Source: Roseisalinus antarcticus
GTDB lineage: Bacteria > Pseudomonadota > Alphaproteobacteria > Rhodobacterales > Rhodobacteraceae
Assembly: GCF_900172355.1 (NCBI RefSeq)
Contig: NZ_FWFZ01000006.1
Location: 62,001 to 126,000 of the forward strand
DNA length: 64,000 nt
Reading direction: 5' to 3'
Shown here: positions 26,595 through 36,532 of the stretch, piece by piece
Layout: each line of letters opens with the position of its first letter
Position numbering within the stretch: the stretch's first letter is position 1
Program-made: the position numbers and the translations under genes
Notes under the pieces: model-generated
What the model saw: the letters and a program-made list of their open reading frames with translations, nothing else
What the model was told of the DNA's origin: nothing
The model's database searches: none

Positions 26595-26774
26595 GGCCCT
26601 GCATTCACCACGAATTTGTAACGGACGCATTGTGAAGGCGCACGTCCGCGGTTGAACATAAACCCGCCATGGGCGGATTGGTTCCCAGCGTCATAGTGAC
26701 TTCTGGGCGTCTTGGAAAGCTTTGGCGTCGCGCGGCCCGCTCTCTGGCGGGCGGGTGCCGGCCGCGCAAGGGGC

Positions 26775-29354
26775 CTAGTCGCCCAGCATCCGCTCGACCA
26801 TTTCGCCCGTGTCGCGGCTGAGGCCGGGGGTGTCGCGGATCCTGCGGATCGTGTCGCGGATCCGCTCCTGCCGGGCGGGGTCGTAGCGACGCCAGGTCTC
26901 GAAGGCGGTCGACATGCGGGCGGCGGTCTGAGGGTTGATCGGGTCGAGCTTCAGCACCCAGTCGGCGAACAGCGTGTAGGCCGCGCCCGAGGCATGGTGA
27001 AAACCCGCCGCGTTGCCGGCCAGCGAGCCGATCACCGCGCGGAACCGGTTCGGCGTCTTCCAGGTGAAGGCGGGATGTTCGGTCAGGCCGCGGGCGACGT
27101 CGGCGGCCTTGTCGGGCGCCGCGCACATGACCTGGAGCGCGAACCACTTGTCCATCACGAGACGGTCGCCGGACCAGCGGGCCTCGAACGTGGAGAGCTC
27201 TTCGGCGCCTCGGCCGATGTTCAGCAGGGCCGACAGCGCGGCGAGGCTCTGGGTCATGTTGTCGGCCTCGGCGAACTGCGCGGCCGCGCGGGCGCCGTCG
27301 TCGGTCCGGCTGAGCAGCGAGAGCGTGGCGTTGGCGAGGCCCCGGCGCCCGGCCTGATCCGCGTCGGGGCAGTAGCGACCGGGCGTGGCATTGGCCGCAT
27401 GGGTTTCGGCCAGAAGATCGCCCAGGGCTTCCGCGGTGCGCCGACGCTGGATTTCGGCCGCGTCGTGGATCGCGGCGGGGTCGGGGGTGGTGCCGGCATC
27501 GAACAGGCTCTGGGCGAGGTCGTCCTCGGACGGCAGCGCCAGCACCAGCGCCTTGAACGCCGGGTCGAGCGCCGGGTCGGACAGGACCGCGCGGAGACCG
27601 TCCAGGTAGGCCGCGTCGTCGAAGTCGGTGCCCGTTGCGCGGGCCATCAGAACCTCGCGCGCCAGACCGCGGCCCGCCTCCCACCGGTTGAACGGATCGG
27701 TGTCATGGGCCAGCAGAAAGGCCCTGTCCTCGGTCGTCAGGGGCCGGTCGAGGATCACCGGCGCAGAGAAGTCGCGCAGCAGCGAGGGCACCGGCCGCGC
27801 GACCGGCTTGCCCTGCTTGGCGCAAAGCGCGGCGCCGTCGAAGTCGACCGTCTGGGTTGCCTCGGTCACCTCGATGGTGGTGCTGGGCATCAGCTCGCTG
27901 CCATCGGGGTGCAGCAGGCCCATGGTCAGCGGGATCACCTGGGGGCCCTTGTCGGGCTGGCCCGGGGTGGGGGGCGTCACCTGGACGAAGGTCAGGCGCA
28001 GGGTCTCGCCGTCCCAGGCCTCGGTCACCGACAGCCGCGGGGTGCCGGCCTGGGAATACCAGCGCTGGAATTGCGACAGGTCGCGCCCGGTCACGTCGGC
28101 GAAGGCCCTGAGCCAATCCTCGATCGTGACGGCCTGCCCGTCATGCCGCTCGAAATAGAGGTCGCAGCCCGCCCGCCAGGCATTGTCGCCGATCAGCCGC
28201 TTGAGCATCGAGACGACCTCGGCCCCCTTGTCATAGACCGTGGTGGTGTAGAAATTGTTGATCTCCACGAATTCCTCGGGCCGGACCGGATGCGCCAGCG
28301 GGCCGCCATCCTCGCGGAACTGGCGCGAGCGCATCATCAGCGCGTCCTCGATCCGCTTGACCGGGGCAGAGCGCATGTCCGAGGTGAACTGCTGGTCGCG
28401 AAAGACCGTCAGCCCCTCCTTGAGGCAGAGCTGGAACCAGTCGCGGCAGGTCACGCGGTTGCCGGTCCAGTTGTGGAAATACTCGTGGGCGATCACCGCC
28501 TCGATCCGTTCGTAGTCCCGGTCGGTCGCTGTCTCCGGAGAGGCCAGAACGAGGGCGGAGTTGAAAATGTTCAATCCCTTGTTCTCCATCGCCCCTGCAT
28601 TGAAGTCGTCGACAGCTACGATGTTGAAAATGTCCAAGTCGTATTCGCGGCCATAGGTTTCTTCATCCCACGTCATCGAGGCCTTGAGAGAGGTCAGCGC
28701 CCAGTCGCACTTGCCCTCGTCCCCCGGCCGGACCCAGATCGCGAGGTCCACCTCGCGGCCCGCGCGGGTCACGAACCGGTCGCGCACCGCCACCAGGTCG
28801 CCGGCCACCAGCGCGAAGAGATAGGCCGGTTTCGGCCAGGGATCGTCCCACTCGGCCCAACCGTCGCCCCGGCCGGTCTGGTTCCCGTTGGACAGCAGCA
28901 CCGGCGCGGCGCTCTCGATCCGCACGCGGAACGGCGCCATCACGTCGGGGCGGTCGGGGTAATAGGTGATCTTGCGAAAGCCCTCGGCCTCGCACTGGGT
29001 GCTGTAGATCCCGCCGGACATGTAGAGCCCTTCGAGCGCGGTGTTGCTCTCGGGCGCGATCTCGACCTCGGCCTCCCACAGGAAGGCGCGGTCGGGGACA
29101 TCGCAGGTCAGCCCTTCGGGCGTGATCCGGGGCGCGACGGGGGTGCCGTCGATCGCCGCCGAGATCAGGCGCAGGTCCTCGCCATGCAGAAAGAACGGGC
29201 CGTCGCCCGCCTCCGGGTTCGGGCGATAGGCGACGCGGGCCAGCACCCGGGTCGTCGTCGGCGAGAGGCGAAACGTGAGGTCGACGCGGTCCACGATCCA
29301 GGGAAAAGGCGCGTAGTCTTTCAGGTGGATTGTCTGCGGCGCGGCATCTTTCAT
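26775..29354 (-). CDS. pepN: Aminopeptidase N (M1 metallopeptidase)
   Basis: An 859-residue zinc aminopeptidase of the bacterial PepN type, which removes N-terminal residues from peptides in the cytosol. The exopeptidase motif GAMENKG lies near residues 253-259. The zinc site HEYFHNW near residues 290-296 is followed 18 residues later by the third ligand in LKEGLTVFRDQQF. A C-terminal helical domain (DUF3458-type) completes the usual four-domain layout. The start has AAGG 8 bases upstream. It is divergent from a small membrane-protein gene. Confidence 0.96.
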   Translation of the reverse strand: MKDAAPQTIHLKDYAPFPWIVDRVDLTFRLSPTTTRVLARVAYRPNPEAGDGPFFLHGEDLRLISAAIDGTPVAPRITPEGLTCDVPDRAFLWEAEVEIAPESNTALEGLYMSGGIYSTQCEAEGFRKITYYPDRPDVMAPFRVRIESAAPVLLSNGNQTGRGDGWAEWDDPWPKPAYLFALVAGDLVAVRDRFVTRAGREVDLAIWVRPGDEGKCDWALTSLKASMTWDEETYGREYDLDIFNIVAVDDFNAGAMENKGLNIFNSALVLASPETATDRDYERIEAVIAHEYFHNWTGNRVTCRDWFQLCLKEGLTVFRDQQFTSDMRSAPVKRIEDALMMRSRQFREDGGPLAHPVRPEEFVEINNFYTTTVYDKGAEVVSMLKRLIGDNAWRAGCDLYFERHDGQAVTIEDWLRAFADVTGRDLSQFQRWYSQAGTPRLSVTEAWDGETLRLTFVQVTPPTPGQPDKGPQVIPLTMGLLHPDGSELMPSTTIEVTEATQTVDFDGAALCAKQGKPVARPVPSLLRDFSAPVILDRPLTTEDRAFLLAHDTDPFNRWEAGRGLAREVLMARATGTDFDDAAYLDGLRAVLSDPALDPAFKALVLALPSEDDLAQSLFDAGTTPDPAAIHDAAEIQRRRTAEALGDLLAETHAANATPGRYCPDADQAGRRGLANATLSLLSRTDDGARAAAQFAEADNMTQSLAALSALLNIGRGAEELSTFEARWSGDRLVMDKWFALQVMCAAPDKAADVARGLTEHPAFTWKTPNRFRAVIGSLAGNAAGFHHASGAAYTLFADWVLKLDPINPQTAARMSTAFETWRRYDPARQERIRDTIRRIRDTPGLSRDTGEMVERMLGD

Positions 29355-29458
29355 GACAGGACCTTGCTGATTGTTCGGGGAACCCTAGGCTTCTTTCAGT
29401 AGTTAAACTTGCGACGCGAGCGCCACAAGCGCTCGCCCCCAACACTCAGGAGACGAAC

Positions 29459-29659
29459 ATGTCTGCACCCGAAACGAACCTCGAGAAACAGGAAAAGAAT
29501 CATCGCCCGGCCCTGCGCGGCATCATCGTCTCTGTGGGGTTCGCCGCGGTGCTGTTGGTGGCGTTGCTTGTATGGCTGTTCGCAACCGGCAATGAGCCCG
29601 ATACGCCCGAAACCCGGATCGATGGCCGCACCGGCGGCGAGATCGGCGCCGACGGCTGA
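29459..29659 (+). CDS. Small single-pass membrane protein, unknown
   Basis: A 66-residue protein with a charged N-terminus ([15 protein letters not shown]), one strong membrane helix ([20 protein letters not shown]) and an acidic, Gly-rich tail. The start is supported by AGGAGA 5 bases before ATG. It immediately precedes a DUF2256 gene, with 17 bases between them. The family is not recognised; the strong ribosome site and good codon pattern make it a likely real gene. Confidence 0.72.
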   Translation: MSAPETNLEKQEKNHRPALRGIIVSVGFAAVLLVALLVWLFATGNEPDTPETRIDGRTGGEIGADG

Positions 29660-29676
29660 CGTCCGGCTGGTCCGCC

Positions 29677-29835
29677 ATGCCCGCCATGCGACGCAAGGGC
29701 GACCTGCCCAGCAAGACATGCGCGACCTGCGGGCGCCCCTTTGCGTGGCGCCGCAAATGGGCGCGGGTCTGGGACGAGGTCCGCTATTGTTCCGATAGGT
29801 GCCGACGCGAAAAGCGGCAGACGACCTCGATCTGA
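29677..29835 (+). CDS. DUF2256 small zinc-ribbon-like protein
   Basis: A 52-residue basic protein (49 residues from the second ATG, 29686). The pattern is [20 protein letters not shown], then [11 protein letters not shown]. This CxxC...CxxxC layout around WRRKW is characteristic of the DUF2256 family, whose members probably bind zinc. No function is known to me. It has no clear ribosome site and sits 17 bases after the preceding small gene, so translation may be coupled. Confidence 0.85.
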   Translation: MPAMRRKGDLPSKTCATCGRPFAWRRKWARVWDEVRYCSDRCRREKRQTTSI

Positions 29836-29945
29836 CCGCCGATCATGTTTCCCAAGCTCGTCGCGTGTTGCCGATAGGAAACAAGTGAGTTACCCCCCTC
29901 CCGCGGCCATCAGATGGCCGATGCAGGACGAACAAGGAGACAGGG

Positions 29946-32090
29946 ATGGCTGAACGGGTCGAGCGTGACGGGTTGCAGGTCGCAGATGTTCTGGCGCAGT
30001 TCATCGAGAGGCAGGCCTTGCCGGGAACCGGCGTGGCGAAGGATGATTTCTGGGCCGGCTTTTCCGCGCTGGTGCATGAGTTCGCGCTCCGCAACCGGGA
30101 GCTTCTGGCCCGGCGGGCCGAGATCCAGTCCCGCGTGGACGATTGGCATCTGACCCACGCAGGCCAGCCCTTCGATGCGGATGCCTACGCCGCATTCCTC
30201 AAGTCCATCGGATATCTCGTCGAGGAAAAAGGCGATTTCACCGTCGATACCGGCAATGTCGATCCCGAGATCGCCAGCATCGCCGGCCCGCAGCTGGTGG
30301 TCCCGATCACCAATGCAAGGTTCGCGCTGAACGCCGCCAATGCGCGGTGGGGGTCTCTCTACGATGCGCTTTACGGCACCGATGCCATGGGGGACCTGCC
30401 CGCGGGCAAGGAGTATGATCCCGAGCGCGGGGCGCGGGTGATCGCCTGGGCCAAGGCGTTCCTCGACGAGGCGGCGCCGCTCGCCTCCGGCAGCCACGCG
30501 GACGCCGTCGCCTATGGCGTGGCGGACGGCGCCCTGGTCGCCACCATCGACGGCTCGACCGTGGCGCTGGCCGATCCCGGGCAATTCGCGGGCCATGTGG
30601 GCGACGAGAAATTCCTGCTCGGGCACAACGGCTTGCTGATCGAGGTGGTGATCGACAAGACCTCTGTCATCGGCGGTTCGGACCCGGCGGGGGTGTCGGA
30701 CATCCGGCTGGAATCCGCGATCTCCACCATCATGGATTGCGAGGATTCCGTCGCCTGCGTCGATGCCGAGGACAAGGTGCTGGCCTATGGCAACTGGCTG
30801 GGCCTGATGCAGGGCACGCTGGAGGAGACGTTCTCCAAGGGCGGGCGCGAGATGACGCGCCGGCTCAACCCGGACGCCGTCTATACCACCCCCTCGGGCG
30901 GCACGCGAAGCGCGAAGGGCCGGTCGCTGATGCTGATCCGGAACGTGGGGCATCTGATGACCAACCCCGCGATCCTCGACCGCGAGGGGCGCGAGATCCC
31001 CGAGGGGCTGATGGATGCGATGGTCACCACGCTGATCGCGATGCATGACCTGAAGAAGACCGACGGCCTGCGCAATACCGTCCACGGCTCTGTCTACGTT
31101 GTGAAACCCAAGATGCACGGGCCCGAAGAGGTCGCCTTCGCCTGCGAGACCTTCGACCGCGTCGAGGCGGTGCTGGGCCTGCCCGCGAACACGGTCAAGA
31201 TCGGGATCATGGACGAGGAGCGCCGCACCAGCGCCAACCTCAAGGAATGCATCCGCGCGGCGAAATCGAGGGTCGCCTTCATCAACACCGGCTTTCTTGA
31301 CCGCACGGGGGACGAGATCCACACCTCGATGGAGGCCGGACCCATGGTGCCCAAGGGCGAGATGAAGGACAGCGCCTGGATCCAGTCCTATGAGGATCGC
31401 AACGTCGACATCGGGCTGGCCTGCGGGCTGCGCGGCAAGGCGCAGATCGGCAAGGGCATGTGGGCCATGCCCGACCTGATGGAAGCGATGCTGGAGGCGA
31501 AGATCGGCCATCCGAAATCGGGCGCCAATTGCGCCTGGGTGCCGTCGCCCACCGCCGCCACCCTGCACGCGACCCATTATCACAAGGTCAACGTGTTCGA
31601 GGTGCAGGACCGGATCGCCGCGGGTGGGGCGCGGGGCACGCTGGACGATCTGCTGAACATCCCCGTCGCCACCGGCCGCAACTTCTCGGAAGAGGAGATC
31701 AGCCGCGAGGTCGAGAACAACGCGCAAGGCATCCTCGGCTATGTGGTGCGCTGGATCGACCAGGGGGTCGGCTGCTCCAAGGTGCCCGACATCAACGACG
31801 TGGGCCTGATGGAGGATCGCGCGACCTGTCGGATCTCCAGCCAGGCCCTGGCCAACTGGCTCCACCACGAGGTGGTGAGCGAGGAACAGGTGATGGCCGC
31901 GATGCGCAAGATGGCCGCCGTGGTCGACCGGCAGAACGAGGGCGATCCGGCCTACGAGGCCATGGCGCCGGGCTTCGACGGGATCGCCTTCCAGGCGGCC
32001 TGCGACCTGGTGTTCCGCGGCCGGGTCCAGCCGTCGGGCTATACCGAGCCGGTGCTCCACGCCCGGCGCCTGGAAAAGAAAGCATCCTGA
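29946..32090 (+). CDS. glcB: Malate synthase G
   Basis: A 714-residue malate synthase of the G type, which condenses glyoxylate with acetyl-CoA to malate in the cytosol. The length matches the single-chain G isoform (about 720 residues), not the shorter A form. Recognisable parts are [49 protein letters not shown] and the C-terminal [26 protein letters not shown] precedes the ATG. A glcG-like gene follows 11 bases after the stop, giving a glyoxylate/glycolate-use operon. Confidence 0.97.
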   Translation: MAERVERDGLQVADVLAQFIERQALPGTGVAKDDFWAGFSALVHEFALRNRELLARRAEIQSRVDDWHLTHAGQPFDADAYAAFLKSIGYLVEEKGDFTVDTGNVDPEIASIAGPQLVVPITNARFALNAANARWGSLYDALYGTDAMGDLPAGKEYDPERGARVIAWAKAFLDEAAPLASGSHADAVAYGVADGALVATIDGSTVALADPGQFAGHVGDEKFLLGHNGLLIEVVIDKTSVIGGSDPAGVSDIRLESAISTIMDCEDSVACVDAEDKVLAYGNWLGLMQGTLEETFSKGGREMTRRLNPDAVYTTPSGGTRSAKGRSLMLIRNVGHLMTNPAILDREGREIPEGLMDAMVTTLIAMHDLKKTDGLRNTVHGSVYVVKPKMHGPEEVAFACETFDRVEAVLGLPANTVKIGIMDEERRTSANLKECIRAAKSRVAFINTGFLDRTGDEIHTSMEAGPMVPKGEMKDSAWIQSYEDRNVDIGLACGLRGKAQIGKGMWAMPDLMEAMLEAKIGHPKSGANCAWVPSPTAATLHATHYHKVNVFEVQDRIAAGGARGTLDDLLNIPVATGRNFSEEEISREVENNAQGILGYVVRWIDQGVGCSKVPDINDVGLMEDRATCRISSQALANWLHHEVVSEEQVMAAMRKMAAVVDRQNEGDPAYEAMAPGFDGIAFQAACDLVFRGRVQPSGYTEPVLHARRLEKKAS

Positions 32091-32101
32091 AGGGGGACGA
32101 C

Positions 32102-32531
32102 ATGCCAGAGATCTCAATGAACCGCGCCCGCACGATCATCCGCAAGGCGCTGGCCTATGGCCGCGAGAACGGGCTGAAGCCGCTGTCCGTGGCGGTGCTG
32201 GATTCGGGCGGCAACCTGAAGGCGTTCGAGCGTGACGACGGCGCTGGCCCCGGGCCGCTATGCCATCGCGCAGGGCAAGGCCTACGGCGCCGTGATGCTC
32301 GGGATGCCGGGCAGCGCCCAGATGGCCCGGGCCGAGAGCCAGGCCTATTTCATCGCCTGCGCCAACGGGGCGCTGGGCGGCCAGATGATCCCGGTGCCGG
32401 GCGGGGTGCTGATCAAGGACAAGAAGGGCGCCGTCATGGGCGCCGTGGGCGTCACCGGCGACAGCTCGGACAACGACGCGGCCGCCGCGATGGCCGGGGT
32501 CGAGGCGACCGGGCTGACCGGCGAGGCCTGA
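32102..32531 (+). pseudogene. GlcG/HbpS-family gene with a +1 frameshift
   Basis: Two consecutive frames together encode one GlcG-like protein of about 142 residues. The first, from ATG 32102, gives SMNRARTIIRKALAYGREN and LDSGGNLKAFERDDGAG. The second supplies YAIAQGKAYGAVMLG, PGGVLIKDKKGAVMGAVGVT and the C-terminus. Removing one C from the CCCC run at 32248-32251 restores a smooth reading through DDGAGPGRYAIAQGKAYG. It is therefore a real frameshift or a sequence error in the homopolymer. The family (PF03928) is often linked to glycolate genes and, in HbpS, binds haem. It directly follows glcB. Confidence 0.85.
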
Positions 32532-32703
32532 GCCCGCGCGGGGCGGGACGCACCCGGGTAGGGGCGCCCCCGTTGCCGCAAGAATGGTCGGGGCGGCCCC
32601 GTGCCGCAATGATGCGAGGCTCTGGCCCGGCCCGAGGCCTGCCCGCCCGGCGGGCCGGTGCCAGACCGCGCGGCGACCCGAACGATTTTCGCTGCCTTGA
32701 TGC

Positions 32704-33936
32704 CTAGGCGAGGCCCATCTGCCGGCGGCCCAGCGGCGTGAGGTCGTCCAGCGTGGCCCGGCCCTCGAAATCCACCTCGTAATCCTCGGGCGCGAAATCG
32801 GGCGAGGACTTGCCCGCAAGAAAGGCCTGGGCCTGCCGCGCGGCAAAGGCGCGGTTCTTCCTGCAATCGGGCGAGGCGCCTATGTAGATCACGTTCGCCC
32901 AGCTCTCGCTGGTGTTGGCGCCCTCGACCGCGTGGATCACGTCGGTGTGCCACCAGACCGTGTCGCCGGGATTGACGGTGGGGATCGTGACCAGCCCCTC
33001 CAGCAACTCGGCGTGGTATTCGGGGCCGGCCCCAAGCGCACGGCCCGGCGCGGCGCCGCAGAGGTCATCCCCGGCCACGTCGTCCTGCAGGGCCCGCAAC
33101 AGCATCCACGGCATCGACAGCGTCGTCGGCACAAGCTGCAAGGTGCCGCCGCCCGGCCCCTGTTCGGTCAGCCCGGTCCAGCCCTGAAACGTCCGGAACA
33201 TGGAGCCGACCGCCGGGCTCTCGTATTCGCGGACCTGGGTGCGGAAGGTGGCCTTCCATGGATCGTAGTCTTCCCAGGCGCCCTCGAACACGGGCGCATA
33301 GACCGCCTGATAGGCCGGGTCGAGCCAGCGCTCGTAGGATCCGGCGTCCATGTGCGGCGACAGCCCCAGCGTCGTGTCGCCGGGCCGCCTGCGGCGGGTG
33401 CGGTCGGCATAGACCAGGTCGAGGTCGGGGTCGAACTCCGGCCCCATCGGCCCGTCGATGGACCAGAGCCGGTTGAGGAACCGCTTGGTCTCGGCCATCG
33501 CCGGGTCCTGGCGGGCGTCGATCTGGGGCCGCGACCAGTAGAGGCCGAAGATCTGCGGCACCGCGTCCTCGAGCTGCGAGAAATACTTGTCGAGCCCGGC
33601 CTTCTGCTTGGCTTTGGTGAAATAGTCGTTGGCCTCGATATAGGCGCCCATCTCGGCGTCCCAGCGCTCGGCCCGGGCCCGGCCGAAGACGCCGCGCACG
33701 ATCACGCAGCCCTTGCGCCGGATCTCGTCGACCGCGCCGGCGGACACGCTGGCCGAGGCGATGTCGGCGTGGCGCAGCTCTGGGATGGCGCTGCCGCCGC
33801 GGGCGATCTCTTCGTGCAGATCCCCGATCGCCGCCCGGGTCGCGGCGCGAAGCCGCGCGAAGGACGCGGCCACGTCCGACCGGGCCCGCAGCCGCGCCTT
33901 TGTGGCCGAGATATAGGGTTTGGGGTCAAACACCAT
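32704..33936 (-). CDS. DUF1479 protein (YbiU-like), putative Fe(II)/2-oxoglutarate dioxygenase
   Basis: A 410-residue protein of the DUF1479 family, related to YbiU. Although poorly characterised, it shows a plausible Fe(II) facial triad: HMD in LSPHMDAGSYERW and a distal His in DTVWWHTDVIHAVEG. The conserved segment FRTFQGWTGLTEQGPGGGT lies between them. The start ATG 33936 follows GGGAGGAGAC. It is divergent from the amidotransferase-type hydrolase gene. The substrate is unknown. Confidence 0.85.
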   Translation of the reverse strand: MVFDPKPYISATKARLRARSDVAASFARLRAATRAAIGDLHEEIARGGSAIPELRHADIASASVSAGAVDEIRRKGCVIVRGVFGRARAERWDAEMGAYIEANDYFTKAKQKAGLDKYFSQLEDAVPQIFGLYWSRPQIDARQDPAMAETKRFLNRLWSIDGPMGPEFDPDLDLVYADRTRRRRPGDTTLGLSPHMDAGSYERWLDPAYQAVYAPVFEGAWEDYDPWKATFRTQVREYESPAVGSMFRTFQGWTGLTEQGPGGGTLQLVPTTLSMPWMLLRALQDDVAGDDLCGAAPGRALGAGPEYHAELLEGLVTIPTVNPGDTVWWHTDVIHAVEGANTSESWANVIYIGASPDCRKNRAFAARQAQAFLAGKSSPDFAPEDYEVDFEGRATLDDLTPLGRRQMGLA

Positions 33937-34117
33937 GGCGCAGTCTCCTCCCTGATCCCGCTGCGGGAAACCGGAGCATTGTTGCCGCCACGGGTCAAAT
34001 GGTATCGTCCTGCCCGTCATTGCGGCATGTGCGTCAGCCGCGCCCGCACCCTGCGCCCGGTTCCCTTTTCACCAGGCGCCCGGCAGGCTATCTGACGACA
34101 AAGGATTGGATATCTAC

Positions 34118-34894
34118 ATGGCTCGCCCGGTTATCGGCATTGTCGGCAACTTCTTCCTGATCAACGACCGCTACGCGACCCATTCGGCGGGGCGGATGAA
34201 CAGCGACGCGATCGCCGAGGTCTCCGACTGCATCCCGCTCATCATCCCGTCGGATCCGCGGCTGGCTTCGGTCGAGGAGCTGCTGGAGGTCTGCGACGGC
34301 ATCCTGCTGACCGGGGGGCGCGCCAACGTCCATCCCGAGGAATACGGCGAGGAGCCGACCGAGGCGCACGGCACCTTCGACCGCGAGCGCGACGCGGTTG
34401 CCCTGTCGCTCGTCCGGGGCTGTGTCGCCCGGGGCCAGCCATTCCTGGGCGTCTGCCGCGGCTTTCAGGAGGTGAACGTGGCCATGGGCGGGTCGCTCTA
34501 TCCCGAGATCCGCGACCTGCCGGGGCGGATGAACCACCGGATGCCGCCCGAGGGCACGCTCGAAGAGCAATTCGCCATCCGCCACCGGGTCACCGTGGGC
34601 GAGGGCGGGCCCTTCCACCGCATCTTCGGCGCGACCGAGGTGATGACGAACACCCTGCACGGGCAGGGGATCAAGGCGCCCGGACCGCGGGTGGTCATCG
34701 ACGGGCATGCCGACGACGGCACCCCGGAGGCGCTTTTTATCGAGGGTGCGCCGGGCTTTGCCCTCGCGGTCCAATGGCATCCGGAATGGCAGGCCGCCAT
34801 GGATCCGGTGTCGCAGCCCCTCTTTCGGGCGTTCGGCGATGCCGCGCGGGCCTGGGCCGGCCGCGGCCGGGAAACCCTGCGGGCGGCGGGCTAG
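34118..34894 (+). CDS. Class I glutamine amidotransferase-like hydrolase (PuuD type, C26)
   Basis: A 258-residue peptidase C26 protein related to gamma-glutamyl-GABA hydrolase PuuD. The nucleophile elbow is FLGVCRGFQEVNVAMGG with the catalytic cysteine, and the His/Glu pair is in VQWHPEWQ. LLTGGRANVHPEEYG also matches the family. ATG 34118 was chosen; an in-frame TTG at 34106 has no ribosome site. Related enzymes serve polyamine breakdown, but no other puu genes are nearby, so the substrate is uncertain. Its stop is 7 bases from the end of the convergent aminotransferase gene. Confidence 0.85.
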   Translation: MARPVIGIVGNFFLINDRYATHSAGRMNSDAIAEVSDCIPLIIPSDPRLASVEELLEVCDGILLTGGRANVHPEEYGEEPTEAHGTFDRERDAVALSLVRGCVARGQPFLGVCRGFQEVNVAMGGSLYPEIRDLPGRMNHRMPPEGTLEEQFAIRHRVTVGEGGPFHRIFGATEVMTNTLHGQGIKAPGPRVVIDGHADDGTPEALFIEGAPGFALAVQWHPEWQAAMDPVSQPLFRAFGDAARAWAGRGRETLRAAG

Positions 34895-34901
34895 GCCCGC
34901 G

Positions 34902-35840
34902 TCAGCGCCCGGCCTGGGCGGCGATGTCCCGCGCGATCAGATCCTTGTAGAGGGCGCGGATCCTTTCCGTGACGGGCCGGGCCCTGTCGTCGACGGGTTT
35001 GCCGTCGATCGAGGCGACAGGAGTCTGGGCGCCGAAGGTGCCGGTCAGGAAGGCCTCGTCCGCGCCGTAGGCCTCATAGAGCGAGAAGTTCTTTTCGAAT
35101 ACCGGAATGCCGTTGTCGCGGCAGAGCTGGATGACCTTGGCCCGGGTCACCCCGTTCATGCAGTAATCGCCGGTGGAGGTCCAAACCTCGCCCCTGCGGA
35201 CGATGAAGAAATTGCAGGCGTTGGTCGTGTTCACGAAGCCCAGGGGGTCGAGCATCAGCCCCTCGTCCGCCCCGGCCTGTTCGGCCTGCAGGCAGGCGAT
35301 GACGCAATTGAGCTTGGAATGGCTGTTGAACTTGGGGTCCTGGCTTGTGGGCAGGCCGCGCACCTGCGGCACCGTGGCCAGCCGGATGCCCTTGGCCTGG
35401 AGCGTCGCGACCGGGCGCGAATGCTCGAGGATGATGACCAGGGTCGGGCCCGAGCGGCTGAGAGCCGGGTGCTGGAACGGCTTGGACTTGATCCCGCGGG
35501 TCAGCATCAGCCGGCAATGCACGTCGGTGACCATGCCGTTGGCCTCGGCGGTGCGGGTGAGCGCGTCGAGGATGCCGGCGCGGTCCATCCCGACCTCCAG
35601 GCTGACCGCCTTGCAGGAGTCGAAGAACCGATCCATGTGGTCGTCGAAGAAGGCCCAGTGGCCATCGTGGAGCCGCATCCCCTCCCACATGCCGTCGCCG
35701 AGCAGGAAGCCGCTGTCGTAGACCGAGACCTTTGCCTCGTCGCGGTGGACGATCTCGCCATTCACGTAGATCCGGATATCGCGGTTGCGCGGATCGTCGT
35801 CCGCGTCGTGGGTCGTGGGGGCGGCGTCGGCTGAATGCAT
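34902..35840 (-). CDS. Class IV PLP aminotransferase (BCAT / D-amino acid type)
   Basis: A 312-residue fold-type IV aminotransferase. The start of the fold is IYVNGEIVHRDEAKVSVYDS, and the PLP lysine is probably Lys176 in HSKLNCVIA. LTGTFGAQTPVASIDGK is the C-terminal cofactor-phosphate region. The family includes branched-chain aminotransferase, D-alanine aminotransferase and aminodeoxychorismate lyase; the sequence alone does not settle the substrate. The ATG at 35840 is preceded by only a weak ribosome site. Confidence 0.85.
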   Translation of the reverse strand: MHSADAAPTTHDADDDPRNRDIRIYVNGEIVHRDEAKVSVYDSGFLLGDGMWEGMRLHDGHWAFFDDHMDRFFDSCKAVSLEVGMDRAGILDALTRTAEANGMVTDVHCRLMLTRGIKSKPFQHPALSRSGPTLVIILEHSRPVATLQAKGIRLATVPQVRGLPTSQDPKFNSHSKLNCVIACLQAEQAGADEGLMLDPLGFVNTTNACNFFIVRRGEVWTSTGDYCMNGVTRAKVIQLCRDNGIPVFEKNFSLYEAYGADEAFLTGTFGAQTPVASIDGKPVDDRARPVTERIRALYKDLIARDIAAQAGR

Positions 35841-35868
35841 CTGTGTCGGCTCTTGTTGCTGGGACGTG

Positions 35869-35938
35869 CGCCCCGGGGGGCGCTGCCCCCCCTTGGCCCT
35901 GGCGGGCCAATTCCCCCCCGGGATATTGCCGAGGCAAT
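35869..35938. repeat. Cluster of three GC-rich palindromes
   Basis: Three adjacent inverted repeats: GCGCCCC/GGGGCGC (35869-35884, with two extra G), TTGGCCC-TGGC-GGGCCAA (35893-35910, perfect) and ATTGCC-GA-GGCAAT (35925-35938, perfect). They occupy the gap between two leftward genes and look like a REP-type mosaic. They could act as an mRNA stabiliser or terminator for the upstream lipoprotein gene. Confidence 0.5.
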
Positions 35939-35983
35939 GAAGGTGCGGGCTGGGGGGGGGGCTGCGCCTGTCAGACCCGGGGC

Positions 35984-36487
35984 TTAGCCGCCGCCGAAGA
36001 CGGTCGACAGGATCGAATCGGGTTCTGTGGGCGTCGGCACGTCGATCGGCGGATCGACCCCGCCGAATTGCGAGGCGGCGCTTCCGGGCAGGGCGGAGAG
36101 ATAGACGTTCACCGCGTCGAGGACGGTCGCGACCGGCGTGCCCTGGCAGAAATCCACGATGTAGCCGGCGACCTCGGGGGCGTCGGCCGGCGTGGGGTGG
36201 GCGACCTGGGGGTTGTCGTCGACGAAATCCTCCCATTTCCCGAAGGCCCAGCGGGTCGCCTCGTAGATCGGTCCGGTCGAGGCGGTCTGGACGATCGTCG
36301 TGCAGCGGATGTTGCCGCCGTTTCCGGGCGGCGAATAGGCCGGGTCGGGCGTGTCGTAGCCTTGTGCGGCCGGGTCGAGCACCAGCGGCAGCAGTGCCGG
36401 GGCGTTGGACGAGGGCACGCCGTCCGAACAGGCCGCGAGAAGGGCGGCGGTCAGCGACAGGGAGACGATGGGTATTGCTCTTCGCAT
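35984..36487 (-). CDS. Predicted lipoprotein, unknown
   Basis: A 167-residue lipoprotein: signal RRAIPIVSLSLTAALLAAC with the lipidated Cys20. The mature part has two cysteines (IRCTTIV and DFCQGTP) and ends in a Pro-rich segment with PDSILSTVFGGG. A helix around QGTPVATVLDAVNVYLSAL recalls small periplasmic HdeA-like folds, but this is weak. ATG 36487 was chosen because it gives a proper signal sequence. It is divergent from D-lyxose isomerase with a 45-base gap. Confidence 0.7.
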   Translation of the reverse strand: MRRAIPIVSLSLTAALLAACSDGVPSSNAPALLPLVLDPAAQGYDTPDPAYSPPGNGGNIRCTTIVQTASTGPIYEATRWAFGKWEDFVDDNPQVAHPTPADAPEVAGYIVDFCQGTPVATVLDAVNVYLSALPGSAASQFGGVDPPIDVPTPTEPDSILSTVFGGG

Positions 36488-36532
36488 TGGGCTGGGGCCA
36501 TTGTTGCTTCGGAATTTTCCGGAAGGTGCCCC

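Noticed and set aside
26712-29402. 896-codon frame opposite pepN
   Set aside because: It is antisense to a clear M1 aminopeptidase with all motifs; no domain is seen in the antisense product.
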